A DNA stretch of 64,000 nt from JAHFUA01 sp963733935 (GCA_963733935.1 CAVTEQ010000019.1:69332-133331), one strand, 5' to 3'; counted from the stretch's first letter, positions 8,779-17,642 are shown. Made by a program: numbers and translations. Notes: a model not told the origin generated them from the sequence alone.

Positions 8779-8814
8779 CCCGAGCAGTACGAGATCGAGA
8801 ATCGAGGAGACGAC

Positions 8815-9900
8815 ATGGCTGACTCCATTGCACTGCCACGGCTTCAAACCATCAGTCCGCGCCTGGGCCTGGCCAAACTAATTCCCGGCATACTGCTGCT
8901 TGCGGCCATCGGATACGCGGGCAAATGGCTCGAGCAAAGCATCGCGCATTACGCCAAGGCTCACCACCTGGTGGTTCCCAATATCGAGTACGTGCTGTGG
9001 GCGATCGTGATTGGGCTGGCCATTGGGAACACGGTGACAATTCCGGAGGTCTTTCTGCCGGGCATCGCCACCTATGAATTCTGGCTGAAAGCCGGGATCG
9101 TGCTGCTGGGATCGCGTTTCGTGCTGGGCGATGTGGTGAAGCTGGGCTCCATCAGCCTGGTGCTGGTGGTGCTGGAGCTCGGGCTGGCGATCGCGCTCAT
9201 GACCTGGCTGGGCCGGCGGCTCAAGCTGAAGCCCAAACTGATCTCGCTGCTCGCCATTGGATCGTCGATCTGCGGCGTGTCGGCCATCATCGCCGCGCGC
9301 GGCGCCATCGACGCCGACGATGAAGACTCATCCTTCGCCATCGCCGCGATTCTCGCCCTGGGCGCCATCGCGCTGTTTACCTTCCCGCTGATCGGACACG
9401 CGCTGGGCATGAGCGACCACGCCTACGGAATGTGGTCGGGCCTTGCCGTGGACAACACCGCCGAAGCCACCGCCGCCGGCGCCCTGTACTCCGACGCCGC
9501 CGCCCGGATCGCCGTGCTGGCCAAAACCACGCGCAATGCCATGATCGGCTTCGTGGTGCTGGGATACGCGCTCTATTGGGCGGGCGCCGGGCAAGCCGGC
9601 CGAATCTCCAACAAAGCGTCGTTTCTGTGGCAGAAGTTTCCCAAGTTCGTGCTCGGCTTCCTGCTGATCTCGCTGCTGGCCACGGCGCACGTCTTCAACA
9701 AGGAGCAGCTCACCAGCCTGGCCAATCTGTCGCGCTGGGCGTTCCTGCTGACGTTCGCCGGCGTGGGACTGCGAACCAACTTTCGCGAGATGACCAAGCA
9801 GGGCGTGCGGCCATTCGTCGTCGGCGCACTGGGAGAGGTCGCGATCGCGCTGCTGACGCTGGGCCTGGTGCTGGGAGCAAACCGAATCTTTCACCTCTGA
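8815..9900 (+). CDS. YeiH family (UPF0324) putative sulfate/sulfite exporter
   Basis: A 361-aa polytopic membrane protein with about ten hydrophobic segments. Motifs typical of the family are LAIGNTVTIPEVFLPGI, KAGIVLLGSRF, AIGSSICGVSAI(I)AA near residue 145 and GLAVDNTAEATAAG near 215. YeiH-type proteins are annotated as sulfate exporters, and in enterobacteria the gene is linked to sulfite response. GAGGAGA precedes the ATG. Its place at the end of a siroheme/sulfite reductase operon suggests that it removes excess sulfur oxyanions (inference). Confidence 0.85.
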   Translation: MADSIALPRLQTISPRLGLAKLIPGILLLAAIGYAGKWLEQSIAHYAKAHHLVVPNIEYVLWAIVIGLAIGNTVTIPEVFLPGIATYEFWLKAGIVLLGSRFVLGDVVKLGSISLVLVVLELGLAIALMTWLGRRLKLKPKLISLLAIGSSICGVSAIIAARGAIDADDEDSSFAIAAILALGAIALFTFPLIGHALGMSDHAYGMWSGLAVDNTAEATAAGALYSDAAARIAVLAKTTRNAMIGFVVLGYALYWAGAGQAGRISNKASFLWQKFPKFVLGFLLISLLATAHVFNKEQLTSLANLSRWAFLLTFAGVGLRTNFREMTKQGVRPFVVGALGEVAIALLTLGLVLGANRIFHL

Positions 9901-9944
9901 CCACGTAGCTCCCAGGTGAACGGCAGCCGTGATACTGTTCCGCC

Positions 9945-10409
9945 GTGAACGCCGAGTTTCTGGTCGGGGTGATTTCCGACACGCACGGATTGCTGCGCCC
10001 GCAAGCGCTCGAAGCCCTCGCCGGCGCGCAGCTCGTGATCCATGCCGGCGACGTCGGCAGCCCGGACATCCTGCCCGCCATTTCGCGCCTGGCGCCGGTC
10101 GAGGCAGTGCGCGGCAATGTGGACACCGACTCCTGGGCCCTGGCCCTCCCCGAGACCACCGTGGTCGAGGTCGAGGGCCGCTCGCTCTACGTTCTGCACG
10201 ATGTGAAGCAGTTGGACCTCGACCCTCGCGCCGCCGGCTTCGCCGCAGTGATCAGTGGACACTCGCACGTCCCAGCGAGCGAGACGCGAAACGGCGTCCC
10301 GTACTTCAATCCCGGCAGCGCCGGCCCCAAACGCTTTAATCTGCCGATTTCGGTGGGACGCCTTTGGCTGAGCGCCCAGGGAATCAGGGCGGAGATTGTG
10401 GAGCTATAG
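9945..10409 (+). CDS. YfcE/MJ0936-type metallophosphoesterase
   Basis: A 154-aa protein with a GTG start. Metal-binding motifs of the calcineurin-like fold are in order: SDTHG (D12, H14), HAGDVGS (D38), GNVD (N60) and SGHSH near residue 104. GSAGP then follows, as in the bacterial small phosphodiesterase family. It is likely a dinuclear Mn/Ni phosphodiesterase of unknown natural substrate. It starts 44 bp after the exporter and could be read through from that operon. Confidence 0.85.
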   Translation: MNAEFLVGVISDTHGLLRPQALEALAGAQLVIHAGDVGSPDILPAISRLAPVEAVRGNVDTDSWALALPETTVVEVEGRSLYVLHDVKQLDLDPRAAGFAAVISGHSHVPASETRNGVPYFNPGSAGPKRFNLPISVGRLWLSAQGIRAEIVEL

Positions 10410-10439
10410 ATAAGCGCCCCCCGGCGCGACCGAATGTAG

Positions 10440-10539
10440 CCCGGCACGTCCGGGGTCCCCGGCGCGCCCGCTTTTGGCGCGCTGGGGTGGGTAAGTGCCG
10501 GGAATGGATCGAGGATCAACGCCAGTCCCGTCAGGGACG
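10440..10539. repeat. REP-like hairpins between convergent genes
   Basis: CCCGGCAC (10440-10447) pairs with GTGCCGGG (10495-10502) and encloses CCCC/GGGG and GCGCGC/GCGCGC arms, making a long imperfect cruciform. A second hairpin, CCGTC-AGG-GACGG, is at 10527-10539. The segment lies between a plus-strand and a minus-strand gene, and may act as a bidirectional terminator or be a dispersed repeat. Confidence 0.5.
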
Positions 10540-10550
10540 GCTGATAACCG

Positions 10551-10868
10551 TTAGCTCGTCAGGTTGTAAATCAATCCGAAAGGATCCTTGACATAACATC
10601 TCGGAAAGTTCGGCTCGTCTTTCACGATTGCACAGCCATTCTTCACCAGCCGGCGCTTTGCCTCTTCGACACTCTCAACCGTGACTTCCAGAACCGGCCC
10701 CAGCGCCGGTCCTCGTTCGATGAAGAAGTTGATGTGCTCACCGTGCAGGCTGACCATGTTGGGATTCTCGTCCGTGATCTCGAATCCAAGCTGCTTGACG
10801 TAGAACATCGCGGCCTGCTTGGGGTCTGGCGCTTGAATCAGGATGTCCGTGCCAAATTTGTTTGCCAT
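10551..10868 (-). CDS. VOC (glyoxalase-like) family protein
   Basis: A 105-aa single-domain protein of the vicinal oxygen chelate fold. The opening FGTDILIQAPDPKQAAMFYVKQLGFEI, the central strand HINFFIERGP and the terminal CYVKDPFGLIYNLTS match the two beta-alpha-beta-beta modules. The substrate is unknown; members range from dioxygenases to resistance proteins. The gene is monocistronic and converges on the phosphoesterase gene. Confidence 0.8.
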   Translation of the reverse strand: MANKFGTDILIQAPDPKQAAMFYVKQLGFEITDENPNMVSLHGEHINFFIERGPALGPVLEVTVESVEEAKRRLVKNGCAIVKDEPNFPRCYVKDPFGLIYNLTS

Positions 10869-10946
10869 GTCATGAAATCCGCCCGGATACTATCACGCAC
10901 CTGCGCCGCTGCGGACCATTCGTCCCTCGATACTCCCGAGGATACC

Positions 10947-10971
10947 CCACCCTTCCTGTTGGGAAGGGTGG
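10947..10971. repeat. CCACCCTTCC hairpin, also at 16281
   Basis: A 10-bp perfect stem, CCACCCTTCC with GGAAGGGTGG and a 5-nt loop, lies between two minus-strand genes. A second hairpin starting with the same CCCCACCCTTCC string is at about 16277-16305. It has only a short T run after it, so it is read as a dispersed repeat, not a terminator. Confidence 0.4.
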
Positions 10972-11077
10972 CTTTGATCGAACGTCAACTACCCCACCCC
11001 AACGTCGAAAAGCACGGCGACGTTAGGATTGGGCCGCCCGTCAGAGCAAGCATGATCGCAGCAGTGAATAAATATCC

Positions 11078-11659
11078 TCAGGCACCCTTCGCCTCTTGTG
11101 TCCTCGATTCGAGTGCCACACGCAGCGCCTTGCGCGCGCGGAACAGCCGCGACATCACCGTACCGATAGGTATCGACAACGTGTCTGCAATCTCCTGATA
11201 GCTCATATCCTCCACATCGCAGAGCAGCAGCGCCTCTCGGAAAATCACCGGCAACCGGTCGAGCGCCGCCCGCACCTGCCGCTGGTCGGAATGGTCCAGC
11301 AGGATGGATTCCGGGGTCTCGCGGGACACGGCCAAAACCTGCCCCTCGTCCTCGCCCTCGAGGGCGACGGTCCGGGTTGCCGCCAGACCCGTGCGCGAGC
11401 TGAGGAACGTGTTGCGCAGGATACGGTAGATCCATGCGCGGAAATTGGTCCCTTGCTGGAACGAGCCAAAACCCTTCAGCGCTTTGAGGTAGGTTTCCTG
11501 CACCAGGTCTTCCGCTTCCTCACGGTTCTGGGTGAGCCAGTGCGCGAAGTTGTAGAGCGCGTCGAACAGTGGCATCGCCAACTCTTCGAATTTGTCACCC
11601 TGTAAGGATGAAGCCCCGGATAGGACCATCCGTTGAAAGCCAAGTCCAAGATGCCTCAT
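11078..11659 (-). CDS. ECF-type RNA polymerase sigma factor
   Basis: A 193-aa sigma-70 family factor. Region 2 covers about 30-95 with LTQNREEAEDLVQETYLKALKGF and FRAWIYRILRNTFLS, the -10-binding and core-binding helices. Region 4 covers about 130-180 with ALDRLPVIFREALLLCDVEDMSYQEIA and the helix-turn-helix IPIGTVMSRLFRARKALR. AGGAA precedes the ATG. No anti-sigma gene follows: the next 200 bases downstream are noncoding. The signal that controls it is therefore unknown. Confidence 0.9.
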   Translation of the reverse strand: MRHLGLGFQRMVLSGASSLQGDKFEELAMPLFDALYNFAHWLTQNREEAEDLVQETYLKALKGFGSFQQGTNFRAWIYRILRNTFLSSRTGLAATRTVALEGEDEGQVLAVSRETPESILLDHSDQRQVRAALDRLPVIFREALLLCDVEDMSYQEIADTLSIPIGTVMSRLFRARKALRVALESRTQEAKGA

Positions 11660-11875
11660 TTTCCTTCACCCCCGAATCACGGCGGCCAAGTCTCGGCCTG
11701 CAAGGGCCGCGCTTTGCGTCACAATCTGACGCGCCAGTGGGCAGGCGTCAATTCACTGAGGCTTTTCTCCGCATAACCAGTCCATTGCCTATCAAGTAAT
11801 TGATGGTTAACGAGTTAGCTCTACAGATATCCGATTCTGAGAAGTGCTAAACTCCCTGCGAAACCCAAATGCCAT

Positions 11876-13825
11876 ATGGAACCGCTGCGGCACACGTCGG
11901 TCGTGCGATTCGGAACTTATGAGGTTTCCCTCCAGTCGGGCGAGGTGCGCAAAGCAGGGGTGAAAATCAGAGTCCAGCAGCAACCGATGAAACTGCTGGA
12001 GATATTGCTGGAGCGTCCGGGGGAAGTCGTCACCAGGGAGGAATTACGCAACCGAGTCTGGCCCAACGAAACTTTCGGAGATTTCGACCAGGCTCTCAAC
12101 ATCGCCATTGGGAAGCTTCGGAGTGCGTTAGGCGACTCGGCGGAGAATCCGCGATTTATCGAGACTCTTCCAAAACGTGGCTATCGTTTCTTGGGGGAAG
12201 TCTCGGTGGATGGGGACGCCCGTCCAACAAGGCCAGAATCTGCGGCCAGAGATTTGCCAGGGACAGAGTTTGGACAAAAGCCTAAGACCGAGCCTGGGCA
12301 TCAGGTCCAAGATTCCGGCTTGGCCGTTGCGCCCGAACGCCGGCTGTGGCCGACGAGGCGGGTCATCGTCGCGCTGGTGCTCGTCCTGAGTGTGCCGATT
12401 CTCGCCGTCTGGCTATTCCGTTCGCGTGGACGTGCGCCAACCCCCATCCGATCTCTGGCAGTGCTCCCGCTGGAAAACCTCTCGGGCGAAGCGTCACAGA
12501 ATTACTTCGCTGACGGCATGACGGACGAGTTGATCACTGACCTGGCGCAGATCAGCGCTTTGCGAGTGATCTCCAGGACCTCCGTAATGGTTTACAAAGG
12601 AGCGCGCAAGCCCCTGCCGCAGATCGCTCGTGAGCTGGGCGTCGACGCCGTGGTAGAAGGCACGGTGCTCCGTTCCGGCGACCAGGTCCGAATCACGGCG
12701 CAGTTGATCGATGCCTCCTCGGATAAGCACTTATGGTCCCAGAGCTATGAGGGTGAGTTGCGTGATACCTTGGCGCTCCAGAACCGGGTAGCTAGAGCTA
12801 TTGCAGATCAAATTCGGATCAGTTTGACTCCACAGGAACAAGCTGCGCTGAAAAATGTAAAGGTGGTTAATCCGGAAGCTTACCAGTCCTATCTCAAAGG
12901 GCGCTACTTCTGGAATAAGCGAACGGCGGATGGTTTGAAGGGTGCCCTGGCTTACTTCAACCAGGCAATTGAAGAGGATCCGAAATACGCCCAGGCTTAT
13001 TCTGGTTTAGCCGACACTTATGCTTTGTTGGGAGACTGGCAGTATGCGGTGATGACCCCCAAGGAGGCACTCCCAAAAGCGAAGGCTGCGGCGATCAAAG
13101 CTCTGGAGCTGGACAGCGGGCTCGGAGAAGCACACAACTCGCTTGCATTCGTCCTGGATGGGTTCGACTGGAATCTGGACTCTGGCGGGAAGGAATTCCA
13201 GCGGGCCATTGAACTGAACCCAGGCTACGCAACCGCTCACCATTGGTATGCTTGGCACTTGAGTCTGTTGGGTCGGTATGACGAAGCTATTGCGGAAATG
13301 AGAAAAGCGCAAAACCTGGATCCGCTATCTCTTATCATTAACGCCGATCTGGCAGAACTTCTTGTCCTTGCGCACTCTTATGACGAGTCCATACGACAGA
13401 GCCGCAAAACGATTGAAATGGATCCTAATTTTGCTCTCGCACACAATCAACTCGCCCAGGCGTACCTCCAAAAACACATGCACGATGAAGCGGTCGCAGA
13501 ACTGCAAAAAGCCGTCCAGCTTTCTGGTGATAGCCCGACATGTATAGCTAATCTTGCTCGCGCGTATGTCGCATCCGGCAAGAGGAGCGAAGCAGTAAAG
13601 CTGCTGAGCGACCTGAACAAGCGCTCCAACCCCGGTTATTCGTATGCTTCGGAGATTGCCGTGATCTATGCAGCTCTCGGAGATACGGATCAAGCCATGA
13701 ATTGGCTGGAAAAAGGCTACGAAGAGCGATTTAACCCGGGCGTCCTGCTGCGGCCGGGCTTCGACCCTCTCCGCTCCGATACGCGCTTCCAAGACCTGGT
13801 GCGTCGTATTGGGCTTCCGATGTAG
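11876..13825 (+). CDS. winged-helix / TPR transmembrane regulator (CadC-like)
   Basis: A 649-aa protein. Residues 10-105 form an OmpR-type winged helix (FGTYEVSLQSGEVRKAG ... FIETLPKRGYRFLGEV). One membrane helix lies near 160-180. Residues 195-320 match the FlgO/TolB-like N-domain (SLAVLPLENLSGEASQNYFADGMTDELITDLAQI, then VEGTVLRSGDQVRITAQLIDA). The remaining half contains about eight TPR units. The order DNA-binding, membrane, periplasmic TPR suggests a ToxR/CadC-like one-component sensor. Such fusions are very common in Acidobacteriota. The target genes are unknown. Confidence 0.85.
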   Translation: MEPLRHTSVVRFGTYEVSLQSGEVRKAGVKIRVQQQPMKLLEILLERPGEVVTREELRNRVWPNETFGDFDQALNIAIGKLRSALGDSAENPRFIETLPKRGYRFLGEVSVDGDARPTRPESAARDLPGTEFGQKPKTEPGHQVQDSGLAVAPERRLWPTRRVIVALVLVLSVPILAVWLFRSRGRAPTPIRSLAVLPLENLSGEASQNYFADGMTDELITDLAQISALRVISRTSVMVYKGARKPLPQIARELGVDAVVEGTVLRSGDQVRITAQLIDASSDKHLWSQSYEGELRDTLALQNRVARAIADQIRISLTPQEQAALKNVKVVNPEAYQSYLKGRYFWNKRTADGLKGALAYFNQAIEEDPKYAQAYSGLADTYALLGDWQYAVMTPKEALPKAKAAAIKALELDSGLGEAHNSLAFVLDGFDWNLDSGGKEFQRAIELNPGYATAHHWYAWHLSLLGRYDEAIAEMRKAQNLDPLSLIINADLAELLVLAHSYDESIRQSRKTIEMDPNFALAHNQLAQAYLQKHMHDEAVAELQKAVQLSGDSPTCIANLARAYVASGKRSEAVKLLSDLNKRSNPGYSYASEIAVIYAALGDTDQAMNWLEKGYEERFNPGVLLRPGFDPLRSDTRFQDLVRRIGLPM

Positions 13826-14065
13826 GATCTAAATGGGGACAAGGAATCCTTCTAAAATGTCGAATATAAACAGGGGCAAGGGTCAACATTGGAGATTACC
13901 CCCTAAGCGCTAGCTCTTTGAACGCTCGGCCCAAGCGGAGCCTTTGATCTCAGCAAGAGGCCGCGGGCGCGCCACGTTTTCCTTGCCAACCGAACTACAA
14001 AAGCTCCTCGCATTGTCGGGACCTTTTAAAGATTGCAGAGCTGTCACGTTTGCAATGAGAGCCTC

Positions 14066-15211
14066 TCATCGCGAGCCACTGACCGTCACGCCGATCGGCC
14101 CGGCACCAGTCATAGCGGGCGTTCCCGTCGCGGTGAGCACTCCGGTAACTGCGGCGGCCGCCGTGCCAGCCTGATTGGTAGTGCTCAGCGCCGAGTACAC
14201 AAACATTCCCGAGGCATCGACGGTAAGTCCCCGCGGAGTGGTGTTCAGTCCCGTCGTAAAAGCAGGAAGCACCGGCGTCAATACTCCGGTCATCGCATCG
14301 ATCGTGAACTGAGCGATCGCATTCACCCCGGCACCCGAACAACTGACAAAAAGGAATTTTGATGTGGGATCTACCGCCAATTCCTGCGGTGCGCAGCCGG
14401 CACCCACGGGAGCAGTCGCACCGCTCGAGACAAGTACCCCGGTAGCCGCGGTTATGCGGTAGGCAGAAACGTCGTTAGAATCCATGTTCGCCACGTAAAC
14501 GAACTTTCCGCCCTGATCCACCACAATGCCGACAGGAGTTGCCCCGGTTCCGACCGGCACCCCAGTGGAAACGGGCAAGCCGGTACCGTTGAACGTGTAG
14601 CTTGAAATGGTGTTCGTTTGACCATCCGTTACGTAGAGAAATTGTCCATTCGGCGAGATCTTCAGATCGTTGAGGATCGCACCCGCCGCGGGGGCAAAGA
14701 CTGGTGTTCCCGGCACATCCGAAAGAGCGCCAGTGGCGGAATCAACATTGAATGCGGAAATGCTGCCAACATTCGCTGTATAGACGTGAGTCGAGCTCGG
14801 GTCGACAGCGATCCCCAGAGGCTGTATGCCCCCGGTCGTGTTGAATGTCGCCGGAGTCGTCGGCGTAAGCGCGCCGCTGGCAGGATCGATCTTAAATCCG
14901 GACACGCTGCTGGCACTGATGCCGGTATTAGCTACATATAGGAACTTACCGTTCCCACTCACGGCTGCGTAGTTGGGATTGGCTCCTGTAGGAGCCGGCG
15001 CCCCAACCATGTCTAACGCCGCGCTTCCGGCGCTGATGGTAAACGATGAGACTGTATTTGCGTCGCTGTTCACTACAAACAAAAACTTTGAGCTGTGTTG
15101 GTTGCCACTCATGGGCATGTTGCTGTTGCCGCCGCAGCCAAGCAGGGCCGCCATGCTCCAGAACAAGAGCAGGAAACCCAGGCAAAGTGATTTCTTTAAT
15201 CGGGTCATCAT
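14066..15211 (-). CDS. lipoprotein with YVTN/lactonase-like beta-propeller
   Basis: A 381-aa exported protein. The start at 15211 is chosen because AGGAGGA precedes the double ATG. A signal sequence ends at a lipobox-like LLGC (C near 26). The rest is a seven-fold repeat of [GN]xFLYVxN-T-SxSxFxIxxxTGxLxPV units about 45 residues long, the propeller blade of the 6-phosphogluconolactonase/YVTN family. No catalytic assignment can be made. It is probably anchored to a membrane and faces the periplasm. Confidence 0.8.
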   Translation of the reverse strand: MMTRLKKSLCLGFLLLFWSMAALLGCGGNSNMPMSGNQHSSKFLFVVNSDANTVSSFTISAGSAALDMVGAPAPTGANPNYAAVSGNGKFLYVANTGISASSVSGFKIDPASGALTPTTPATFNTTGGIQPLGIAVDPSSTHVYTANVGSISAFNVDSATGALSDVPGTPVFAPAAGAILNDLKISPNGQFLYVTDGQTNTISSYTFNGTGLPVSTGVPVGTGATPVGIVVDQGGKFVYVANMDSNDVSAYRITAATGVLVSSGATAPVGAGCAPQELAVDPTSKFLFVSCSGAGVNAIAQFTIDAMTGVLTPVLPAFTTGLNTTPRGLTVDASGMFVYSALSTTNQAGTAAAAVTGVLTATGTPAMTGAGPIGVTVSGSR

Positions 15212-15275
15212 GTTCCTCCTAATCGGCTCTACATCGCCGTTAGCAATTGCCATTGGGGGTCTACCGAGGCTCAGA

Positions 15276-15533
15276 CTACGGGAATGCAGGCGCCTGGCGT
15301 GACGTCCTGGTAGCGTTTCGGTCCGATACTAGTGACGCCCCGCGGGCGGCGCCGCGACCTGCGCGCGACCCGGGTTTCAGGCAGCACCGCCCAGAATCAA
15401 TTCGAACTCCGAGGTTCGCGTCAAGACTGCAGACCGCGTACACCGCACCAAGATCGCCTAATGCCACTCGCTGGATGCTGCTGTTGGTCCTGGTCGGGGG
15501 AAGCGGATTACGCCATACAATTTCGAGTGCCAT
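15276..15533 (-). CDS. small hypothetical protein
   Basis: An 85-aa ORF with a strong Shine-Dalgarno (AAAGGAGG, 6 nt before ATG 15533). The first 45 residues (MALEIVWRNPLPPTRT ... LGAVYAVCSLDANLG) look protein-like, while the Arg/Gly-rich remainder does not. The C-terminal part may be a frameshifted or decayed tail. It is not recognised as any family. Confidence 0.4.
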   Translation of the reverse strand: MALEIVWRNPLPPTRTNSSIQRVALGDLGAVYAVCSLDANLGVRIDSGRCCLKPGSRAGRGAARGASLVSDRNATRTSRQAPAFP

Positions 15534-16326
15534 GAAGCCTCCTTTCCACAAATCCATCGTTTGTTGTAACTAGCCTGCCGTCGCTTATAACTGGGCCGAC
15601 CGCGATCTATTCCTTAGCGCAACCTGTTCAATCGGAAAACCGGGGGAAAAGCGGGGACATCCATGATAGGTAAGTGTCGAGGGAAAACGGAGATTTCCCT
15701 GCACTTGGCGGGAGGGGCTCCCGAAGCGCGGCCGTAGTCGTCATTGCATTGCCGAACTGCCCTCGATCCCTTCGCGCGACCAACGCAACAGCAGCGTAGC
15801 CAGACATCCATTTGCGGGCACAGCGTAGGAACGCCGTCCACGAAGCTTGAGTTAGGGTGAACCGGCCGGCCCCGGCCGCGCTGTTCTTTGCCGGCCGAGG
15901 ATTTCAAAGCCGCTGTCAAACCACAGTAACTCATGGCGTGGGCGGCCCCGCCGGTTGTAGGGCTTGACGGCGCACCATTGTAAGATATACACTATATATG
16001 AATATTGACTAAGTGATAACATATGGTGAAAGCGCGCTTTTAGGCAATCGATGCCAAAACCACGAAAAACGGCCCACAATGCCACCTAAGTCCTTTGAAC
16101 AACTGTTTTTGCGGGTAAGTCCCTTATTTCGACGGTTCGCGACGGTTGGGCCACGGTATACAGTCCGCAAGTTGATGATTCCACATGGAGCCGTGGAGGG
16201 GGTGGGATTAACCAGTCGGTAAACAGCAGTTGACGGTCACGAATAGGAAAAAAGATGAGGGCAACAAAGTCGAAATCCCCACCCTTCCCAACAGCGGGGA
16301 AGGGTAGGGCACCCGCGATCTTCGAT
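15534..16326. other. gene-poor region with AT-rich promoter-like segment
   Basis: No convincing gene is present in these 793 bases. TTGACG (near 15963) is followed after 16 nt by TATACA, in a strongly AT-rich stretch (15978-16025), which looks like a sigma-70 promoter. Only a weak 47-codon ORF (16079-16222) follows. A CACCCTTCCC hairpin repeat lies at 16280-16305, just after the stop side of the RNase H gene. Confidence 0.35.
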
Positions 16327-16794
16327 TTAAGTCTGTTCGAGCGGGATCAACCGGGGTGGCGCAAGCGGGAAGGCGGGTTCGGGAGAATCTTCTGGTGTCA
16401 CGTGCGTAGCGCGGTGAATGGCTTGTTTGGCCAGGCGGTCGGCATCGGCGTTGTGCTGGCGGCGGATGTGGGTGATGGCGAACTGCTCAAAGCTCGCGAT
16501 CAGCGCCTTGCAGGCGTTATGGATATCGACCAGCGCCGGGCTCTGGCAGGTGTAGGCGCCGCTGACCTGGCGGACCACCACTTCGGAGTCGCTGTAGACC
16601 TGCAAGCTGGGAGAGTCGTAGGCCGCGGCGTACTCGAGCGCGACCAGCAGCGCGGCGTACTCAGCGTAGTTGTTATCGCGATCGCCGATGGACTGGCTGA
16701 TCTCCACGCGGCGTCCGGTGGGATGTTCGATGATGACGCCCACGCCTGCGGGGCCTGGGCTACCGCGCGATCCTCCGTCCACGTATGCGATCAT
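16327..16794 (-). CDS. ribonuclease HI family protein
   Basis: A 155-aa protein that would cleave the RNA strand of RNA-DNA hybrids. The four acidic catalytic residues are D6 (AYVDGGSRGSPGPAGVG), E45 (NNYAEYAALLVALE), D69 (VYSDSEVVVRQVSG) and D119 (HNADADRLAKQA). The fold length matches bacterial-type RnhA-like enzymes without the basic protrusion (RNH/YpdQ type). The last 30 residues are Pro-rich and outside the domain. Confidence 0.9.
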   Translation of the reverse strand: MIAYVDGGSRGSPGPAGVGVIIEHPTGRRVEISQSIGDRDNNYAEYAALLVALEYAAAYDSPSLQVYSDSEVVVRQVSGAYTCQSPALVDIHNACKALIASFEQFAITHIRRQHNADADRLAKQAIHRATHVTPEDSPEPAFPLAPPRLIPLEQT

Positions 16795-17004
16795 GTGCGC
16801 TTTGTGCCGGCCGTCATCGGACTAGAGAATTAGACTTGATTGCCGCACTTCCAGGATGTTCGAGCGCTTCGGACAAGCACTCAAATTTTCCCCATGTTGG
16901 CATGCAACTCGGCGTGCGGGGCGCACGCAGAACACGCGGCGCGAAAAAATTCGGTTCCAAATTGGATGCGTCCCGTTTTTCCACAATTGCACCATTCTCG
17001 GGCA

Positions 17005-17033
17005 TTGACATTAAAGCGCGATGAATCTACTGT
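17005..17033 (+). promoter_or_regulatory. sigma-70-type promoter for the candidate RNA
   Basis: A perfect -35 box TTGACA (17005-17010), a 17-nt spacer and TACTGT (17028-17033) point to transcription starting near 17040 on the plus strand. No plus-strand ORF follows, but a run of hairpins and a terminator does. Confidence 0.6.
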
Positions 17034-17040
17034 TGCTCCC

Positions 17041-17294
17041 GTCGACGGCTGAAAGGGTTGGCAACTTAATAGTAGCCAGTCCGAAGTAGGCTGGGTGATC
17101 AGCGTCGGCGAGGTGACTCGCCGCGTCTGCCAGGCCCGAAAAAACCGGCAAGCTTGCGAGAGCGGGCCGGGGCTTGGTACCGCGAAAGCGGTGATCGCAT
17201 CAAGGGTTGCGACGGTGCATGTTCCACGTCGTTGATCTCCCTCGCAGGAGGCGGCGGCTAGAGCATAACCAATGTCGCAGCCCTTTTAATTTTT
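17041..17294 (+). ncRNA. candidate structured non-coding RNA, family not recognised
   Basis: About 254 nt between a good promoter and a terminator, with no coding potential. Hairpins in order: CCAGTC/GGCTGG (17076-17094); CGGCGAG-GTGA-CTCGCCG (17106-17123); CCGGC..TTGC-GAGA-GCGG-GCCGG (17145-17170); CTTGGT..CCGC-GAAA-GCGG..ATCAAG (17173-17204). The 3' rod (17204-17283) is GGGTTGCGAC/GTCGCAGCCC enclosing GGT/ACC, ATGTTC/GAGCAT, CGTCG/CGGCG and TCTCC/GGAGG. Three loops are GNRA. TTTTAATTTTT (17284-17294) ends it. Nearly every arm holds G-U pairs with U on the 5' side, which would be A-C mismatches on the other strand, so the plus strand is the RNA. It does not match tmRNA, RNase P, SRP, 6S or the common riboswitches I know. 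Confidence 0.65.
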
Positions 17295-17306
17295 CCCGCC
17301 TGATTC

Positions 17307-17642
17307 TCAGGCTCCGTTGGCTTCTGCTTCGATTGCCCGCTGCGCCTCTTCCGGCAGTCCGATGAATTCCACGCCGATGCCGACTCCCGCGAGGCAGTAG
17401 CGGACCTCGGCGCGCGCGGCAATCAGCACATGCGTGCGCGACAAGCGGAAGCAGATGCGCAGCACCGCGCCTTCCGGGAAGCGCTGCGCGGTGTTGATGA
17501 ACATGCCGCGGGTGCTGATGTCCGGCGCGCGCACCGGAATCTCCAGGCTAGCGCCTTCGTAGTTGATGGACAGCTCGCAGTAATGGGCGAAGCGCTGGGC
17601 CTGTCGCGGCGGAGCGCTGACAGCTTGGCGTTGCGGGCTCAT
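17307..17642 (-). CDS. PilZ-domain protein
   Basis: A 111-aa protein starting at ATG 17642, whose first bases overlap the stop of the GspE gene (ATGA), so the two are translationally coupled. PilZ features are RFAHYCELSINYEG, then DISTRGMFINTAQRFPEGAVLRICF and a late GVGIGVEFIGL strand. The DxSxxG motif is present as DISTRG. The N-terminal RxxxR c-di-GMP motif is only partly visible (PPRQAQR). It probably links c-di-GMP or a PilZ-type contact to the ATPase. Confidence 0.75.
   Translation of the reverse strand: MSPQRQAVSAPPRQAQRFAHYCELSINYEGASLEIPVRAPDISTRGMFINTAQRFPEGAVLRICFRLSRTHVLIAARAEVRYCLAGVGIGVEFIGLPEEAQRAIEAEANGA

Noticed and set aside
17139..17170. Intrinsic terminator for the minus-strand PilZ/GspE transcript
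   Set aside because: On that strand CCGGC/GCCGG is followed by TTTTTT, but the inner stem loses its G-U pairs. It may still work as one; the plus-strand RNA reading explains more of the sequence.
17041..17294. c-di-GMP (GEMM) riboswitch for the PilZ/GspE genes
   Set aside because: The GNRA hairpin is suggestive, but the GEMM core strings are absent and the folded strand points away from those genes, with a terminator before any plus-strand ORF.
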